Shown: positions 37,375-46,436, numbered from the stretch's first letter. The stretch: 64,000 nt of DNA from Paracoccus bogoriensis (GCF_019431455.1 NZ_JAHYSR010000004.1:62001-126000); one strand, 5' to 3'. Numbers and translations: made by a program. Notes: a model not told the origin generated them from the letters alone.

Positions 37375-38351
37375 GGCTGATGGCGGGGCTGTGGCTTCTG
37401 GTGCTGCCGCTCTGTGCGGCCTCGTTGCTGGTCGGCGCGGTCTGGCTGCCGCCGGGCGCTGCGCTGACGGCACTGTTCGGGCGGGGCGATCCGCTGCTGG
37501 TGCTGGTCATGCAGGAACTGCGCCTGCCGCGTGCGATCCTGGGCGCGGCGGTGGGGGCGGCGCTTGGGCTGGCGGGGGCGGCGATGCAGGGGTACCTGCG
37601 CAACCCCCTGGCCGAGCCGGGGCTGATCGGCACCTCGGCCATGGCCTCGCTTGGGGCGGTTCTGGCGATCCAGACCGGCCTTGCCGCTGCGCTGCCGCTG
37701 GCGCTGCCCGGCGCGGCGCTGGCGGGGGCGGGGCTGTCGGTCGTGCTGGTTCTGGCGATGGCCGGGCCTCGGGGCGGGGCGCTGGCGCTGATCCTTGCGG
37801 GGATCGCGGTCTCGGCGCTGGCCGGGGCGCTGACCTCGCTGGTGCTGAACCTGTCGCCCAACCCTTTTGCGGCGAACGAGATCGTCTTCTGGATGATGGG
37901 CTCGCTGGCCGACCGCTCGATGCTGCATGTGCAGATCGCGCTGCCGGTGATGGCGGCGGGGGTGCTGATCCTGTGGCCCTTGGGCCGCGGCCTGCGCGCT
38001 CTGTCCCTGGGCGAGGACGTGGCGGCCAGCATGGGCATCAGCCTGCCGCGCCTGCGGCTGAGGCTGGCGCTCGGCACGGCGGCGCTGGTCGGCGGGGCCA
38101 CGGCCGTGGCGGGGGCGATCGGCTTCGTCGGACTGGTCGTGCCGCATCTCTTGCGCCGCGCGGTGGGTGGCGATCCGGGGCGGCTGATGGCGGCCTCGGC
38201 GCTTGGCGGGGCGGCGATGGTATTGGCCGCCGACATCGCGGTGCGCCTGATCCTGCCGGAACGCGACCTGAAACTGGGCGTTCTGACCGCACTGATCGGG
38301 GCGCCCTTCTTTCTGCACCTGATCCTGCGGTTGAGAAGGCAGATGCCATGA
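37371..38351 (+). CDS. btuC: Cobalamin ABC transporter permease (FecCD family)
   Basis: 326 residues, about ten membrane helices. FecCD-type motifs: RLPRAILGAAVGAALGLAGA near 54-73, RNPLAEPGLIGTSAMASLG near 79-97, GAIGFVGLVVPHLLRRAVG near 245-263. The ATG overlaps the btuF stop (ATGA) and the stop overlaps the btuD ATG. Both siderophore and cobalamin permeases belong here; the riboswitch fixes cobalamin as substrate. Confidence 0.92.
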   Translation: MRLMAGLWLLVLPLCAASLLVGAVWLPPGAALTALFGRGDPLLVLVMQELRLPRAILGAAVGAALGLAGAAMQGYLRNPLAEPGLIGTSAMASLGAVLAIQTGLAAALPLALPGAALAGAGLSVVLVLAMAGPRGGALALILAGIAVSALAGALTSLVLNLSPNPFAANEIVFWMMGSLADRSMLHVQIALPVMAAGVLILWPLGRGLRALSLGEDVAASMGISLPRLRLRLALGTAALVGGATAVAGAIGFVGLVVPHLLRRAVGGDPGRLMAASALGGAAMVLAADIAVRLILPERDLKLGVLTALIGAPFFLHLILRLRRQMP

Positions 38352-39100
38352 GCCTGATGACGCTGTCCGGTCTGTCGGTTCATCGCGGCGCCTCTGCGGT
38401 TCTGGACGGGATCGACCTGACGGTCGGCCCGGGCGAGTTCGTGGGCCTTCTGGGCCCGAACGGGGCGGGCAAGACGACGCTGCTGCGCGCGGCGATGGGG
38501 CTTTTGCCCGCGCGGGGCACGGCTTCGCTGGCCGGGCTTGCGCCGATGGCCCGGGCGCGGCGCGCTGCCTATCTGCCGCAGGGGCGCGAGATCGCCTGGC
38601 CCATGCCAGTGGGTGCGGTTGTGGCGCTTGGCCGGATTGCGCATGGCGAGGGCGCGGCGCCCCGGGATCGGGCCGCGACCGAGGCTGCGATGGCCGCGCT
38701 TGGCCTGACCGCCATACGCAACCGGGACGCGACCTCCCTGTCGGGGGGAGAGCAGGCGCGTGTCCTGATCGCCCGTGCCCTGGCGCAGGAGACGCCGCTG
38801 CTGATCGCGGACGAGCCGATCGCGGGGCTTGATCCGGCTGCGGCGATCCGGGTGATGGCGCTGTTTTCGGACCTTGCCCGGCAGGGGCGCGGCGTGGTCG
38901 CGGCCCTGCATGACCTGGGCCTTGCCGCGCGGCATTGCACGCGGCTGGTGGTGCTGAATCGGGGCCGGATCGCCGCCGACGGCCCCCCCGAGACCGTCCT
39001 GACGCCCGAGCTTATGGCCTGCGTCTTCGGTATCCGCGCGCGCGTGACCGATGCGCCAGAGGGGCCGTTCCTTCAGGTGCTGGGCTGTCTGGACGGCTAG
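38348..39100 (+). CDS. btuD: Cobalamin ABC transporter ATP-binding protein
   Basis: 250 residues. Walker A GPNGAGKT is at 36-43, the signature LSGGE at 131-135 and Walker B LLIADE at 151-156, with the switch His in VAALHDLGLAARH near 195. It starts within the btuC stop and ends at 39100, where its TAG overlaps the stop of the convergent cytochrome b561 gene (shared CTAG). Confidence 0.92.
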   Translation: MSLMTLSGLSVHRGASAVLDGIDLTVGPGEFVGLLGPNGAGKTTLLRAAMGLLPARGTASLAGLAPMARARRAAYLPQGREIAWPMPVGAVVALGRIAHGEGAAPRDRAATEAAMAALGLTAIRNRDATSLSGGEQARVLIARALAQETPLLIADEPIAGLDPAAAIRVMALFSDLARQGRGVVAALHDLGLAARHCTRLVVLNRGRIAADGPPETVLTPELMACVFGIRARVTDAPEGPFLQVLGCLDG

Positions 39101-39648
39101 CGCCGCCAAGGCATCATGCGCTGCCAGACCCCGTCGCGCAGGATCAGGCCGTGATAGGCCGCCGCCCCCAGATGCAGCGCCAGCAGCGCCATCAGCATCA
39201 TCCCCGAGGCCCAGTGCACAAGGCTGGCCCATTCCGCCAGCGCGTCCGAGCGCGGCACGATCCGGCCCGCGCCGGACAGGCCCAGGATCTCGATGGGAAA
39301 GCCCCCCGCGCGGACCCGGACCACGCCCGAAAGCGGCAGCACGATCATCAGCGCGTAAAGCAGACCGTGCGAGAGGCCCGCCGCCCGGACCTGCCAGCGC
39401 GGCATCGAGGCGGGCAGGGGCGGGGCCTTCTGCCGCAGCCTGATCCAGATCCGCAGCGCAATCAACGGGATCAGAACCGTGCCCAGGTTCTTGTGCAGAA
39501 GAAACAGCGCATTGCGCGTGTCGCGCGAGAGGCCCTCCTGGATCATCAGGATGCCCGCCGGGATCATGATCAGGATGGGCAGCGCCACCGACCAATGCAG
39601 CCAGATGGCCGGGCGGCTGTAACGATGCGATGGGCCGGGATGCGACAT
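39097..39648 (-). CDS. Cytochrome b561 family protein
   Basis: 183-residue inner-membrane di-heme b protein with four helices. Candidate heme ligands are His18 (WLHW), His52 (LLHKNLG), His94 (GLSHGLLY) and a C-terminal His in LVHWASG/ALHLGAAAYHG. The family carries electrons from quinol to periplasmic or membrane acceptors (as in CybB superoxide oxidase). The start at 39648 has AGGAGG 5 bases upstream; the open frame extends to 40617 only as a shadow of the opposite-strand operon. Confidence 0.88.
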   Translation of the reverse strand: MSHPGPSHRYSRPAIWLHWSVALPILIMIPAGILMIQEGLSRDTRNALFLLHKNLGTVLIPLIALRIWIRLRQKAPPLPASMPRWQVRAAGLSHGLLYALMIVLPLSGVVRVRAGGFPIEILGLSGAGRIVPRSDALAEWASLVHWASGMMLMALLALHLGAAAYHGLILRDGVWQRMMPWRR

Positions 39649-39738
39649 GATGACCTCCTGCCGATTCAGCATAGCGCAAAGGCGCGATGGGGCGAAGCGC
39701 GCACTTGACGCGGGCGGGCGGGCGGCGTTCGATGTGCC

Positions 39739-40476
39739 ATGCGCGATCTGCCCGTGACAGGAACAGCCCGATTTCCCGAAGCCCGCCCGACCCTTGCGGT
39801 CGCCGAACTGTTGCGTGCGGGGATGGTGGGGTTGGTCGTAATGCTGGGCGCCTTGCCGGTCCTGTCGATGGATCCGGTCGGGCTGGCGGTGGCCGTCATC
39901 GCCTATGGCGCGGGATTCGCGCGCATCGCCCGGATCATGCGCCGCACCTATCCCCATCAGCGCGTCGGTGCGGGCAATCTGGTCACATTGTCCCGCGCGG
40001 CTCTTGTCGCGGCGCTGCTGGGCGCGGTGACGGGCGGTCAGGCGGCGGGCTGGGCGGTTGCCATCGTGGCGGCAATCGGGCTGGCGCTGGACGGAATCGA
40101 CGGCTGGCTGGCGCGGCGGGCGGGTCTTGTCTCGGATTTCGGGGCGCGCTTCGATCTGGAGGTCGATGCCGCGTTGGCCTTTGTCCTGGCGCTGCATGTG
40201 CTTTCGGGCACGGCGGTCGGGGCCGAGGTGCTGGTGCTGGGCTCGCTGCGTTACCTCTTTGTCGCGGCCGGGCGGGTCGCGCCCTGGCTGCGGGGCGATC
40301 TGCCCTTCAGCCAGCGCAGGCGGGTGATCTGCGTGGTGCAGATCGCGGCGCTGATCTTTCTGGTGACGCCTCTGGCGGGCGACGATCTGGCGATCTGGAC
40401 CGCGCGTCTGGCCAGCGCCGCGCTGGTCTGGTCCTTCGCGGTCGATGTGGCTTACCTGTGGCGGGTGCGGGCATGA
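39739..40476 (+). CDS. CDP-alcohol phosphotransferase family protein
   Basis: 245-residue inner-membrane enzyme. The full catalytic signature DGxxAR-x8-GxxxDxxxD is present (Asp121, Arg126, Gly135, Asp139, Asp143), with NLVTLSRAALVAALLGA near 80 as the substrate helix. The reaction would join an alcohol to a CDP-lipid (or a lipid alcohol to a CDP-linked head group). The ~80-residue N-terminal extension with two helices is longer than in PgsA/PssA. It opens a four-gene operon; its stop overlaps the next ATG. Confidence 0.85.
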   Translation: MRDLPVTGTARFPEARPTLAVAELLRAGMVGLVVMLGALPVLSMDPVGLAVAVIAYGAGFARIARIMRRTYPHQRVGAGNLVTLSRAALVAALLGAVTGGQAAGWAVAIVAAIGLALDGIDGWLARRAGLVSDFGARFDLEVDAALAFVLALHVLSGTAVGAEVLVLGSLRYLFVAAGRVAPWLRGDLPFSQRRRVICVVQIAALIFLVTPLAGDDLAIWTARLASAALVWSFAVDVAYLWRVRA

Positions 40477-42029
40477 GCGCGGGGCGGATCCTGCCGCCCT
40501 TGCTGGCGGCCGGCCTGCTGTGGCTGCCCTTCGCCATGCCGCTACGCCCCGGCCCGGGGCTGGGCCAGTGGTTCCCGCTGGCCCCGGAATGGCCCGCCTT
40601 GCTGCTGGCTCTGGCATTGGCGGGGCGCTGGCTGCGCCTGCCGGTCGTCGTGCTGCTACTGGCGCTGGCGGCGCATAAACTGGCCGATATCGCCATGCAT
40701 TCGGCCCTGGCGCGGGGCTTCAACCTGCGCGCCGATCTGCCGCTGATCGAGGCGGGCTTGCGTCTGCTGGCCGGTTCGGTGGGGATGATGGCAAGCCTGG
40801 GGCTGGTCGTGCTGGCGGTGGCGTCGCTGGCCGGTCTTGCGGTGCTGCTATGGTGGGCGGCGGGCCTGTGGTCGCGCATCGGCGGTGGCTGGCGGCTGCG
40901 CGGTGTGCTTGCAGCGCTGTCGCTGGCCAGCCTGGTCCTGGTGCAGATGGGTGCGATCCGGGCGGAAAGCACGCTTTATGCCCAGAGCCGGGTTGCGCTG
41001 TTTGCCGATACGCAGCGCGCGCTGGCGGGTTTTGCGCAGGAGGCCGCGCATGATCCCTTTCTGAGCGCGACGGGTCTGCTGGAACGCATCGACCGCGACG
41101 TGCTGCTGATCTTCGTCGAAAGCTATGGCCGCACCAGTTTCGACACGCCTCTTTACGCCGAGACCCATCTGCCGCTGCTTGAACAGGCCGAGGCGCGGCT
41201 GGCCGAGGCTGGACTGTCCATGCGGTCGGGTTTCGTCGCCGCGCCGACCCGGGGCGGGCAAAGCTGGCTGTCGCACGGCACCTTGTCCAAAGGAATGTGG
41301 ATCGCGGACCAGACCCGCTATCGCGCGGCCCTGGCCAGCGGGCGGCAAAGCCTGTTCCACCATGCCGCGCGGGCGGGTTTTCACACCGCTGCGGTGATGC
41401 CTGCGATCACGCTGCCCTGGCCCGAATCCAGTCGCATGGGCTTCCAGACCGTGCTGGAGGCCGCCGATCTGGGCTATCAGGGTCTGCCCTTCAACTGGGT
41501 GACGATGCCCGACCAGTTCACCTTGGCCGCGCTGGACCGGCTGCTGCGCGACGGCCGAGACCCGCGGCGGCTGTTTGCGCAGGTGGCGCTGATCTCGTCC
41601 CATGCGCCTTGGGTGCCGGTGCCGCGGCTGATCGACTGGAACCTTGTGGGCGATGGCAGCGTTTTCAATGACATGGCGCAAGAGGGCGACCCGCCCTCGG
41701 TCGTCTGGCGCGACCGCGACCGCGTGCGCGACCAGTATCGGCAGGCCGTGGCCTATTCGCTGGAGGTCGTGATGGATTATGCCTTGCGCCATGCCGAGGA
41801 TCCGCCGCTGATGCTGGTCATCGGCGATCATCAGGCCGCCCCGCGCATCGCGCTGGACGAACGCCCCGACGTGGCGCTGCATGTCATCGGACCCAAGGCG
41901 CTGGTGGCCGAGACTGCGGCCTGGGGCCTGACCCCCGGCCTGATCCCGCCGCCGGACAGCGAGGCCTTTCCGATGGACCGGCTGCGCGACATGATCCTTG
42001 ACAGCTTCAGCGGCAGACCGCGCTCATGA
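40473..42029 (+). CDS. Membrane sulfatase/phosphoglycerol-transferase-like protein
   Basis: 518 residues: about five N-terminal membrane helices (to about 160), then a large periplasmic alkaline-phosphatase-superfamily domain. LLIFVESYGR near 211 (metal-ligand Glu216), GGQSWLSHG near 261 (candidate nucleophile Ser264), and VIGDHQAAP near 450 (Asp-His metal ligands) fit the LtaS/OpgB-like arrangement. Such enzymes transfer or cleave phospho-head groups from lipids outside the membrane. The ATG overlaps the stop of the CDP-alcohol gene and the stop overlaps the next ATG. Confidence 0.82.
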   Translation: MSAGRILPPLLAAGLLWLPFAMPLRPGPGLGQWFPLAPEWPALLLALALAGRWLRLPVVVLLLALAAHKLADIAMHSALARGFNLRADLPLIEAGLRLLAGSVGMMASLGLVVLAVASLAGLAVLLWWAAGLWSRIGGGWRLRGVLAALSLASLVLVQMGAIRAESTLYAQSRVALFADTQRALAGFAQEAAHDPFLSATGLLERIDRDVLLIFVESYGRTSFDTPLYAETHLPLLEQAEARLAEAGLSMRSGFVAAPTRGGQSWLSHGTLSKGMWIADQTRYRAALASGRQSLFHHAARAGFHTAAVMPAITLPWPESSRMGFQTVLEAADLGYQGLPFNWVTMPDQFTLAALDRLLRDGRDPRRLFAQVALISSHAPWVPVPRLIDWNLVGDGSVFNDMAQEGDPPSVVWRDRDRVRDQYRQAVAYSLEVVMDYALRHAEDPPLMLVIGDHQAAPRIALDERPDVALHVIGPKALVAETAAWGLTPGLIPPPDSEAFPMDRLRDMILDSFSGRPRS

Positions 42030-42961
42030 CTCTCGCGGCCTGCCTGCGGCTGCTGGCCAGCCTCGTGATCCTGGGGCTGGTCTGGTGGCAGATCGGCGCG
42101 CCCGAGGCCGCCGCGCGGCTGGCCGAGGCGCATCCGGGCTGGCTGCTGGCGGGGCTGGCGGCGCTTTGGGCGCAGACGCTTCTATCGGCCTGGCGCTGGC
42201 GGCTGGTGGGGTATGCGCTTGGCGTAATGATCGCGCCCGCCCGCGCGCTGTCGGAATATTTCCTGGCGCAACTGGTCAATCAGACCCTGCCGGGTGGCGT
42301 TCTGGGCGATCTCTCGCGCGCCTGGCGCAGCGCGCAGGGGGCGGGCTTTGCCCGGGCGGGCGGTGCGGTTCTGGCCGAGCGCGTGCTGGGGCAGGTGGCG
42401 TTGATGGCGCTTCTGGTCGCCGGGCTGGTCTGGGCGGCGCGGGCGCCGGGCCAGATCCGCGTTCCGGCCGAGGTGCTGATCCCGGCAGGTCTGGTCCTGG
42501 GCCTGCTGATCGCGGGCCTTGGCGTCGTGCTGCTGATGCCGCGCCTGGCCCAGGCTGGTCGGGCGCTGCTGCCTGCGGGCGTGATGCTGCCGCAACTGGC
42601 GCTGAGCCTTGGCGCGGCGGCGCTGAATCTGCTGGCTTTCGATTTCGCCGCCCGCGCGACCGGCACGACCTTGCCGCCCGCCGCCATCGCGGTTCTGGTG
42701 CCTCTGATCCTGCTGACCATGCTGGTGCCGGTGACGGTCAGCGGCTGGGGCCTGCGCGAGGGGGCGGCGGCCGCCCTGTTTCCGCTGGCGGGCGCCAGCG
42801 ATGCGGCGGGGCTGGCGGCCAGCACGGCCTTCGGGCTGATCTTCCTGATCTCGACCCTGATCGGGACAGGGGTTTGTCTGGCCCATGGTGCCATTGCGGG
42901 GCAGGCTTCGACCATGCGTCCCGCCCTGCGCCCGTCGCGCGCCCGCCCGGAACAGAGGTGA
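42026..42961 (+). CDS. LPG-synthase-type transmembrane (flippase-like) protein
   Basis: 311 residues with about eight helices, matching the LPG_synthase_TM/UPF0104 fold: WWQIGAPEAAARLAEAHPGW, SAWRWRLVGYALG, NQTLPGGVLGDLSRAWR, and the C-terminal VPVTVSGWGLREGAAAALF. Relatives move or modify lipid-linked substrates. Its ATG overlaps the sulfatase-like gene stop and it ends 4 bases before the glycosyltransferase ATG. Confidence 0.82.
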   Translation: MTLAACLRLLASLVILGLVWWQIGAPEAAARLAEAHPGWLLAGLAALWAQTLLSAWRWRLVGYALGVMIAPARALSEYFLAQLVNQTLPGGVLGDLSRAWRSAQGAGFARAGGAVLAERVLGQVALMALLVAGLVWAARAPGQIRVPAEVLIPAGLVLGLLIAGLGVVLLMPRLAQAGRALLPAGVMLPQLALSLGAAALNLLAFDFAARATGTTLPPAAIAVLVPLILLTMLVPVTVSGWGLREGAAAALFPLAGASDAAGLAASTAFGLIFLISTLIGTGVCLAHGAIAGQASTMRPALRPSRARPEQR

Positions 42962-42965
42962 CCCG

Positions 42966-44012
42966 ATGAGCCCGATCCCCGCCGCCTTTGCCCTGCCGGG
43001 CGACATCGCCACCGTGACGGGGGGCTATCTCTATGACCGCCGCCTGTTCGAGGGCTTGGAGGGGCTGGGCCATGCGATGCGCCTTGTGCCTCTGTCGCCG
43101 CAATTCCCCTTTGCCGATGCGGCGGCGATGGCGGAAAGCCTTGCCGCACTGGCAGACCTGCCCGCCGATTGCCCGGTCATCGTGGACGGTCTGGCCTATG
43201 GCGCGCTGGAGACCGAGGGGCTGGCGCGGGTCCGCGCGCCCATCCTGGCGCTGGTGCACCACCCCCTGGCGCTGGAAAGCGGGCTGCCTGCCGATCAGGC
43301 CGCCCATCTGGAGGCGACCGAGCGCGCCAATCTGCGCCTTGCGCGGCATGTGCTGGTCCCCAGCCCCCATACAAGCCGCATCCTGATCGAACGCTACGAC
43401 GTGCCGCCCGGCGCGATCACCGTCGCCCGGCCTGGCGTCCAGCCGGTGCGGATTGCGCCCGCCCCGACCGATCCGCCGCTGATCCTGTCGGTGGGCATCC
43501 TTCATCCGCGCAAGGGCCACGACATCCTGATCGCGGCCTTGGGTGCACTGGGCGATCTGGATTGGCGCGCGGTGATCGCCGGAACTCCGTGGGAGGCCGG
43601 CCATGCCGATGCGTTGGCGCGCCAGATCGCCGCCAGCCCGGTTGCCGACCGGATCACCCTGGCCGGGGCCGTGCCGGATGAGCGGCTCGAGACGCTTTAC
43701 GCCGAGGCCAGCCTGTTCGCGCTGGCCACCCGATACGAGGGGCATGGGCTGGTCTTTGACGAGGCGATCCTGCGCGGCCTGCCGATCCTGTCCTGCCGCA
43801 CCGGTGCGGTGCCCGACACGGTGCCGCAGGATGCGGGGCTGCTGGTCGCGCCCGATGATGCGACGGCCTTTGCCGGGGCGCTGCGGCTGATGCTGACCGA
43901 TCGGGCACGGCGCGAGGCTGCTGCTGCGGCAGCGCGGCGGGCGGCGGCGGCCTTGCCCGACTGGCCCGCGACGGCGCGGGTCGTCTCGGGCGTGTTGCAG
44001 AGGCTGGCCTAG
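42966..44012 (+). CDS. Glycosyltransferase, GT4 (GT-B fold)
   Basis: 348 residues. Seen: N-terminal GGYLYDRRLFEGLEGLGH (substrate loop), donor-domain VGILHPRKGHDILIAAL near 176, and the retaining-GT E-x7-E motif (Glu258 and Glu266) in YEGHGLVFDEAILRGLPIL. It would transfer a nucleotide-activated hexose at the cytoplasmic face. The ATG at 42966 is chosen from homology and spacing. It is last in the four-gene operon; its stop region overlaps the convergent GntR gene by 4 bases. Confidence 0.85.
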   Translation: MSPIPAAFALPGDIATVTGGYLYDRRLFEGLEGLGHAMRLVPLSPQFPFADAAAMAESLAALADLPADCPVIVDGLAYGALETEGLARVRAPILALVHHPLALESGLPADQAAHLEATERANLRLARHVLVPSPHTSRILIERYDVPPGAITVARPGVQPVRIAPAPTDPPLILSVGILHPRKGHDILIAALGALGDLDWRAVIAGTPWEAGHADALARQIAASPVADRITLAGAVPDERLETLYAEASLFALATRYEGHGLVFDEAILRGLPILSCRTGAVPDTVPQDAGLLVAPDDATAFAGALRLMLTDRARREAAAAAARRAAAALPDWPATARVVSGVLQRLA

Positions 44013-44782
44013 TCCGACTTCGGGCTGCGGTTGCGCAACCTGAGCTGTGCGATGGCGTCCTGTTCGTCGGCCTTGCGTTGCGATTCCAGCGCCGCGGCCA
44101 CGCAATCGAGATGCGATTCCAGCGCCCGGCGGGCCAGCGCGCCGTCGCGGGCCTGAAGGGCGGCATTGATCGCCTGGTGCTGGTCCAGGATGCGGTCGCG
44201 CAGATCGCCGCGCTGAAAGATGCGGGGGCGGTTGAACAGCATCCCCTGGCGCAGCAGATCCTGCATGGCGCGCATCATGTGCAGGGCGACGATGTTGTGG
44301 CTGGCCTCGACGATGGCCATGTGGAAATCGGCATCCAGCGCGGCCTCGGCCTCGGGATCGGCGATGGCATGGGCGTGACGCATGTCGGTGACGATCCGGT
44401 CCAGCAGGTCCAGATCGGCCTGCCCGGCCTCGGTCGCGGCGCGTTCGGCGGCCAGCCCCTCAAGATCCTTGCGAAAGCGCAGAAAGTCGTCCGCGGCGCG
44501 GGGATGGCGGGCGATCAGCCGCACCAGAGCGGGGGAAAAGGCGCTGCCCAGAACCTCGGCCACATGGATACCTGCATTGGGGCGCAAGACCAGCAGCCCG
44601 TCTGCCTGCATCGCCGCCAACGCCTCGCGCAGCGAGGGGCGGCTGACACCCATCCGCGCGGCCAGATCGCGTTCGCCCGGCAGACGCTGGCCCGGACGCA
44701 GCACGCCTTGCAGGATCAGCCATTCGATCTGGCGTCTCACCTCTTGCGAAAGTTTCGCAGCGTCGATCTTCTCAAAGGGCAT
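44009..44782 (-). CDS. GntR-family transcriptional regulator, FCD subfamily
   Basis: 257 residues. The winged HTH (about 11-75) carries LRPGQRLPGERDLAARMGVS and SRPSLREALAAMQADGLL; the FCD domain has metal-type ligands Asp152/His154 (DADFH), His202 (DQHQAI) and His224 (ESHLD). FCD regulators respond to small carboxylates such as lactate or pyruvate. It does not sit next to an obvious target operon. The convergent end overlaps the GT4 gene by 4 bases. Confidence 0.88.
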   Translation of the reverse strand: MPFEKIDAAKLSQEVRRQIEWLILQGVLRPGQRLPGERDLAARMGVSRPSLREALAAMQADGLLVLRPNAGIHVAEVLGSAFSPALVRLIARHPRAADDFLRFRKDLEGLAAERAATEAGQADLDLLDRIVTDMRHAHAIADPEAEAALDADFHMAIVEASHNIVALHMMRAMQDLLRQGMLFNRPRIFQRGDLRDRILDQHQAINAALQARDGALARRALESHLDCVAAALESQRKADEQDAIAQLRLRNRSPKSD

Positions 44783-44844
44783 GGGGTGCGGCTTTTCGGG
44801 GGATGCGGTCGCGGGACCAGATTAGGCGAGGGGGCGCGGGAATG

Positions 44845-44870
44845 CAAAAGGGGCCGGACAAGCCGGCCCC
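44845..44870 (-). terminator. Rho-independent terminator after the OmpA-like gene
   Basis: 8-bp stem GGGGCCGG (44850-44857) / CCGGCCCC (44863-44870), 5-base loop; on the minus strand it is followed by TTTTGC. It closes the OmpA-like lipoprotein transcript. Confidence 0.85.
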
Positions 44871-44893
44871 CTTGTCGTCGATGCGTGCCGCAA

Positions 44894-45550
44894 TCACTGG
44901 GTCGGACGAATCAGGATCTCGACGCGGCGGTTCTGGGCGCGCCCGGCCTCGGTCGCGTTCGAGGCGACGGGTTGGGTATCGGCCACGCCAATGGCGGTGA
45001 GGCGGCTCGGGGCGACGCCTGCAGCGGCCAGGATACCCGCCACCGATTGCGCGCGGCGTTGCGACAGATCCCGGTTGATCGCCGGCGTGCCGGTGCTGTC
45101 GGTGTGGCCCACGACCTCGACCCGGCTGTTCGGATACTGGTTCAGGTTGCGCGCGACGGCATAGAGATCCTGCTGGGCGGGGCCGGACACGGCGGCCGAG
45201 CCGGTCGCGAAAAGAATGCCATCGGGCATCACGACCTGCAGATACGACCCGTGATTGACCACGCGGATATTCGGGTTGGTCAGCGATTGCTGCAGGGCCT
45301 GAGCCTGGCGGTCGAGCATGTTGCCCGCGACCGCGCCCACGGCGGCGCCGACGATGGCCCCGCGCGCGGCGTCACGGCTGCGGCCGCTGCTGTCATCGTC
45401 GCGCGTGCCGGCAAGCACGGCGCCGACGGCGGCGCCGGCCAGCGCGCCCTGCTGGGTGCGGCTCATGCCGCCGTTCATGGCCGGGTCGGCGCAGGCGGTC
45501 AGGACCAGAAGTCCCGAGGCGGCGAGAATGGTGGTGGCGCGGAGTGTCAT
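44894..45550 (-). CDS. OmpA-family lipoprotein (Pal/YiaD-like)
   Basis: 218 residues. The lipobox LVLTAC gives a lipidated Cys at 20. A glycine-zipper region follows (GALAGAAVGAVLAG and RGAIVGAAVGAVAGNML), then the OmpA peptidoglycan-binding domain: GILFATGSAAVSGPAQQDL, VEVVGHTDSTGTPAINRDLS, RRVEILIRPTQ. It anchors the outer membrane to peptidoglycan. The start at 45550 has AGGGAG upstream; the frame open to 46021 overlaps the divergent nth region and is not real. Confidence 0.88.
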   Translation of the reverse strand: MTLRATTILAASGLLVLTACADPAMNGGMSRTQQGALAGAAVGAVLAGTRDDDSSGRSRDAARGAIVGAAVGAVAGNMLDRQAQALQQSLTNPNIRVVNHGSYLQVVMPDGILFATGSAAVSGPAQQDLYAVARNLNQYPNSRVEVVGHTDSTGTPAINRDLSQRRAQSVAGILAAAGVAPSRLTAIGVADTQPVASNATEAGRAQNRRVEILIRPTQ

Positions 45551-45773
45551 GCGGCTCCCTCTCCTTGTGATGGGCCGTGCCGGTCCGGCATGGCTGTCGA
45601 ATCCTGTGCTGGCGGTCCGATTCCGGTCCACCGCGGCAACGCGCGTCACGCTGTCGCAGTTCCCGGCGGAAGGAAAGCCCAAGTTTTGGTGAAGGCGATG
45701 GAATGACGTCACAAACGGGCGATGAGCAGGGCCGCTTGCATCGCGCCGCCCGTCAGGCCAGAAGAAGGCGGTC

Positions 45774-46436
45774 ATGGCCCGCTTGTCCCGCATTCCCCCG
45801 GCGTTACCCTTTGCCGCCCAGGTCGCGATCTTTTCGCGGCTGCAGGCGGTCAACCCCACGCCCGAAACCGAACTGGAATTCGTCAACCCCTTCACGCTGG
45901 TCGTGGCGGTGGCCCTGTCTGCGCAGGCGACCGATGCGGGCGTCAACCGCGCCACGCGGGGCCTGTTCGCGGTGGCCGACACGCCCGAGAAGATGCTGGC
46001 CCTGGGCGTCGAGGGCGTCACCGAGCATATCAGGACGATCGGTCTCTATCGCCAGAAGGCAAGGAACGTCATCGCGCTGTCGCGCATCCTGGTCGAAGAT
46101 TACGGCGGAGAGGTGCCTGACAGCCGCGCGGCGCTGACCAGCCTGCCGGGCGTCGGGCGCAAGACCGCCAATGTTGTCCTGTCCTGCGCCTTCGGCCATC
46201 CGGCGCAGGCGGTGGACACGCATATCTTCCGCGTCGGCAACCGCACCCGCATCGCGCCGGGCCGCAACGTGGACGAGGTCGAGCGCGCCATCGAGGATCA
46301 CGTTCCCGCCCGCTTCCAGGCCCATGCCCATCACTGGCTGATCCTGCATGGCCGCCATGTCTGCCAGGCGCGCAGGCCCCGCTGCGGCATCTGCCCGATT
46401 GCCGATCTCTGCCCCTACGAGGAAAAGACCGAATGA
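45774..46436 (+). CDS. nth: Endonuclease III
   Basis: 220-residue bifunctional DNA glycosylase/AP lyase for oxidised pyrimidines. HhH motif LPGVGRKTANVVL with catalytic Lys130, Asp148 in VDTHIFRVGNR, and a [4Fe-4S] loop with Cys197, 204, 207 and 213 (C-x6-C-x2-C-x5-C). It is divergent from the lipoprotein gene across 223 bases; its stop overlaps the kinase ATG. Confidence 0.95.
   Translation: MARLSRIPPALPFAAQVAIFSRLQAVNPTPETELEFVNPFTLVVAVALSAQATDAGVNRATRGLFAVADTPEKMLALGVEGVTEHIRTIGLYRQKARNVIALSRILVEDYGGEVPDSRAALTSLPGVGRKTANVVLSCAFGHPAQAVDTHIFRVGNRTRIAPGRNVDEVERAIEDHVPARFQAHAHHWLILHGRHVCQARRPRCGICPIADLCPYEEKTE

Noticed and set aside
45705-45712. TGACGTCA palindrome between the lipoprotein gene and nth
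   Set aside because: An 8-base palindrome in this much sequence is expected by chance, and no known bacterial regulator site fits.
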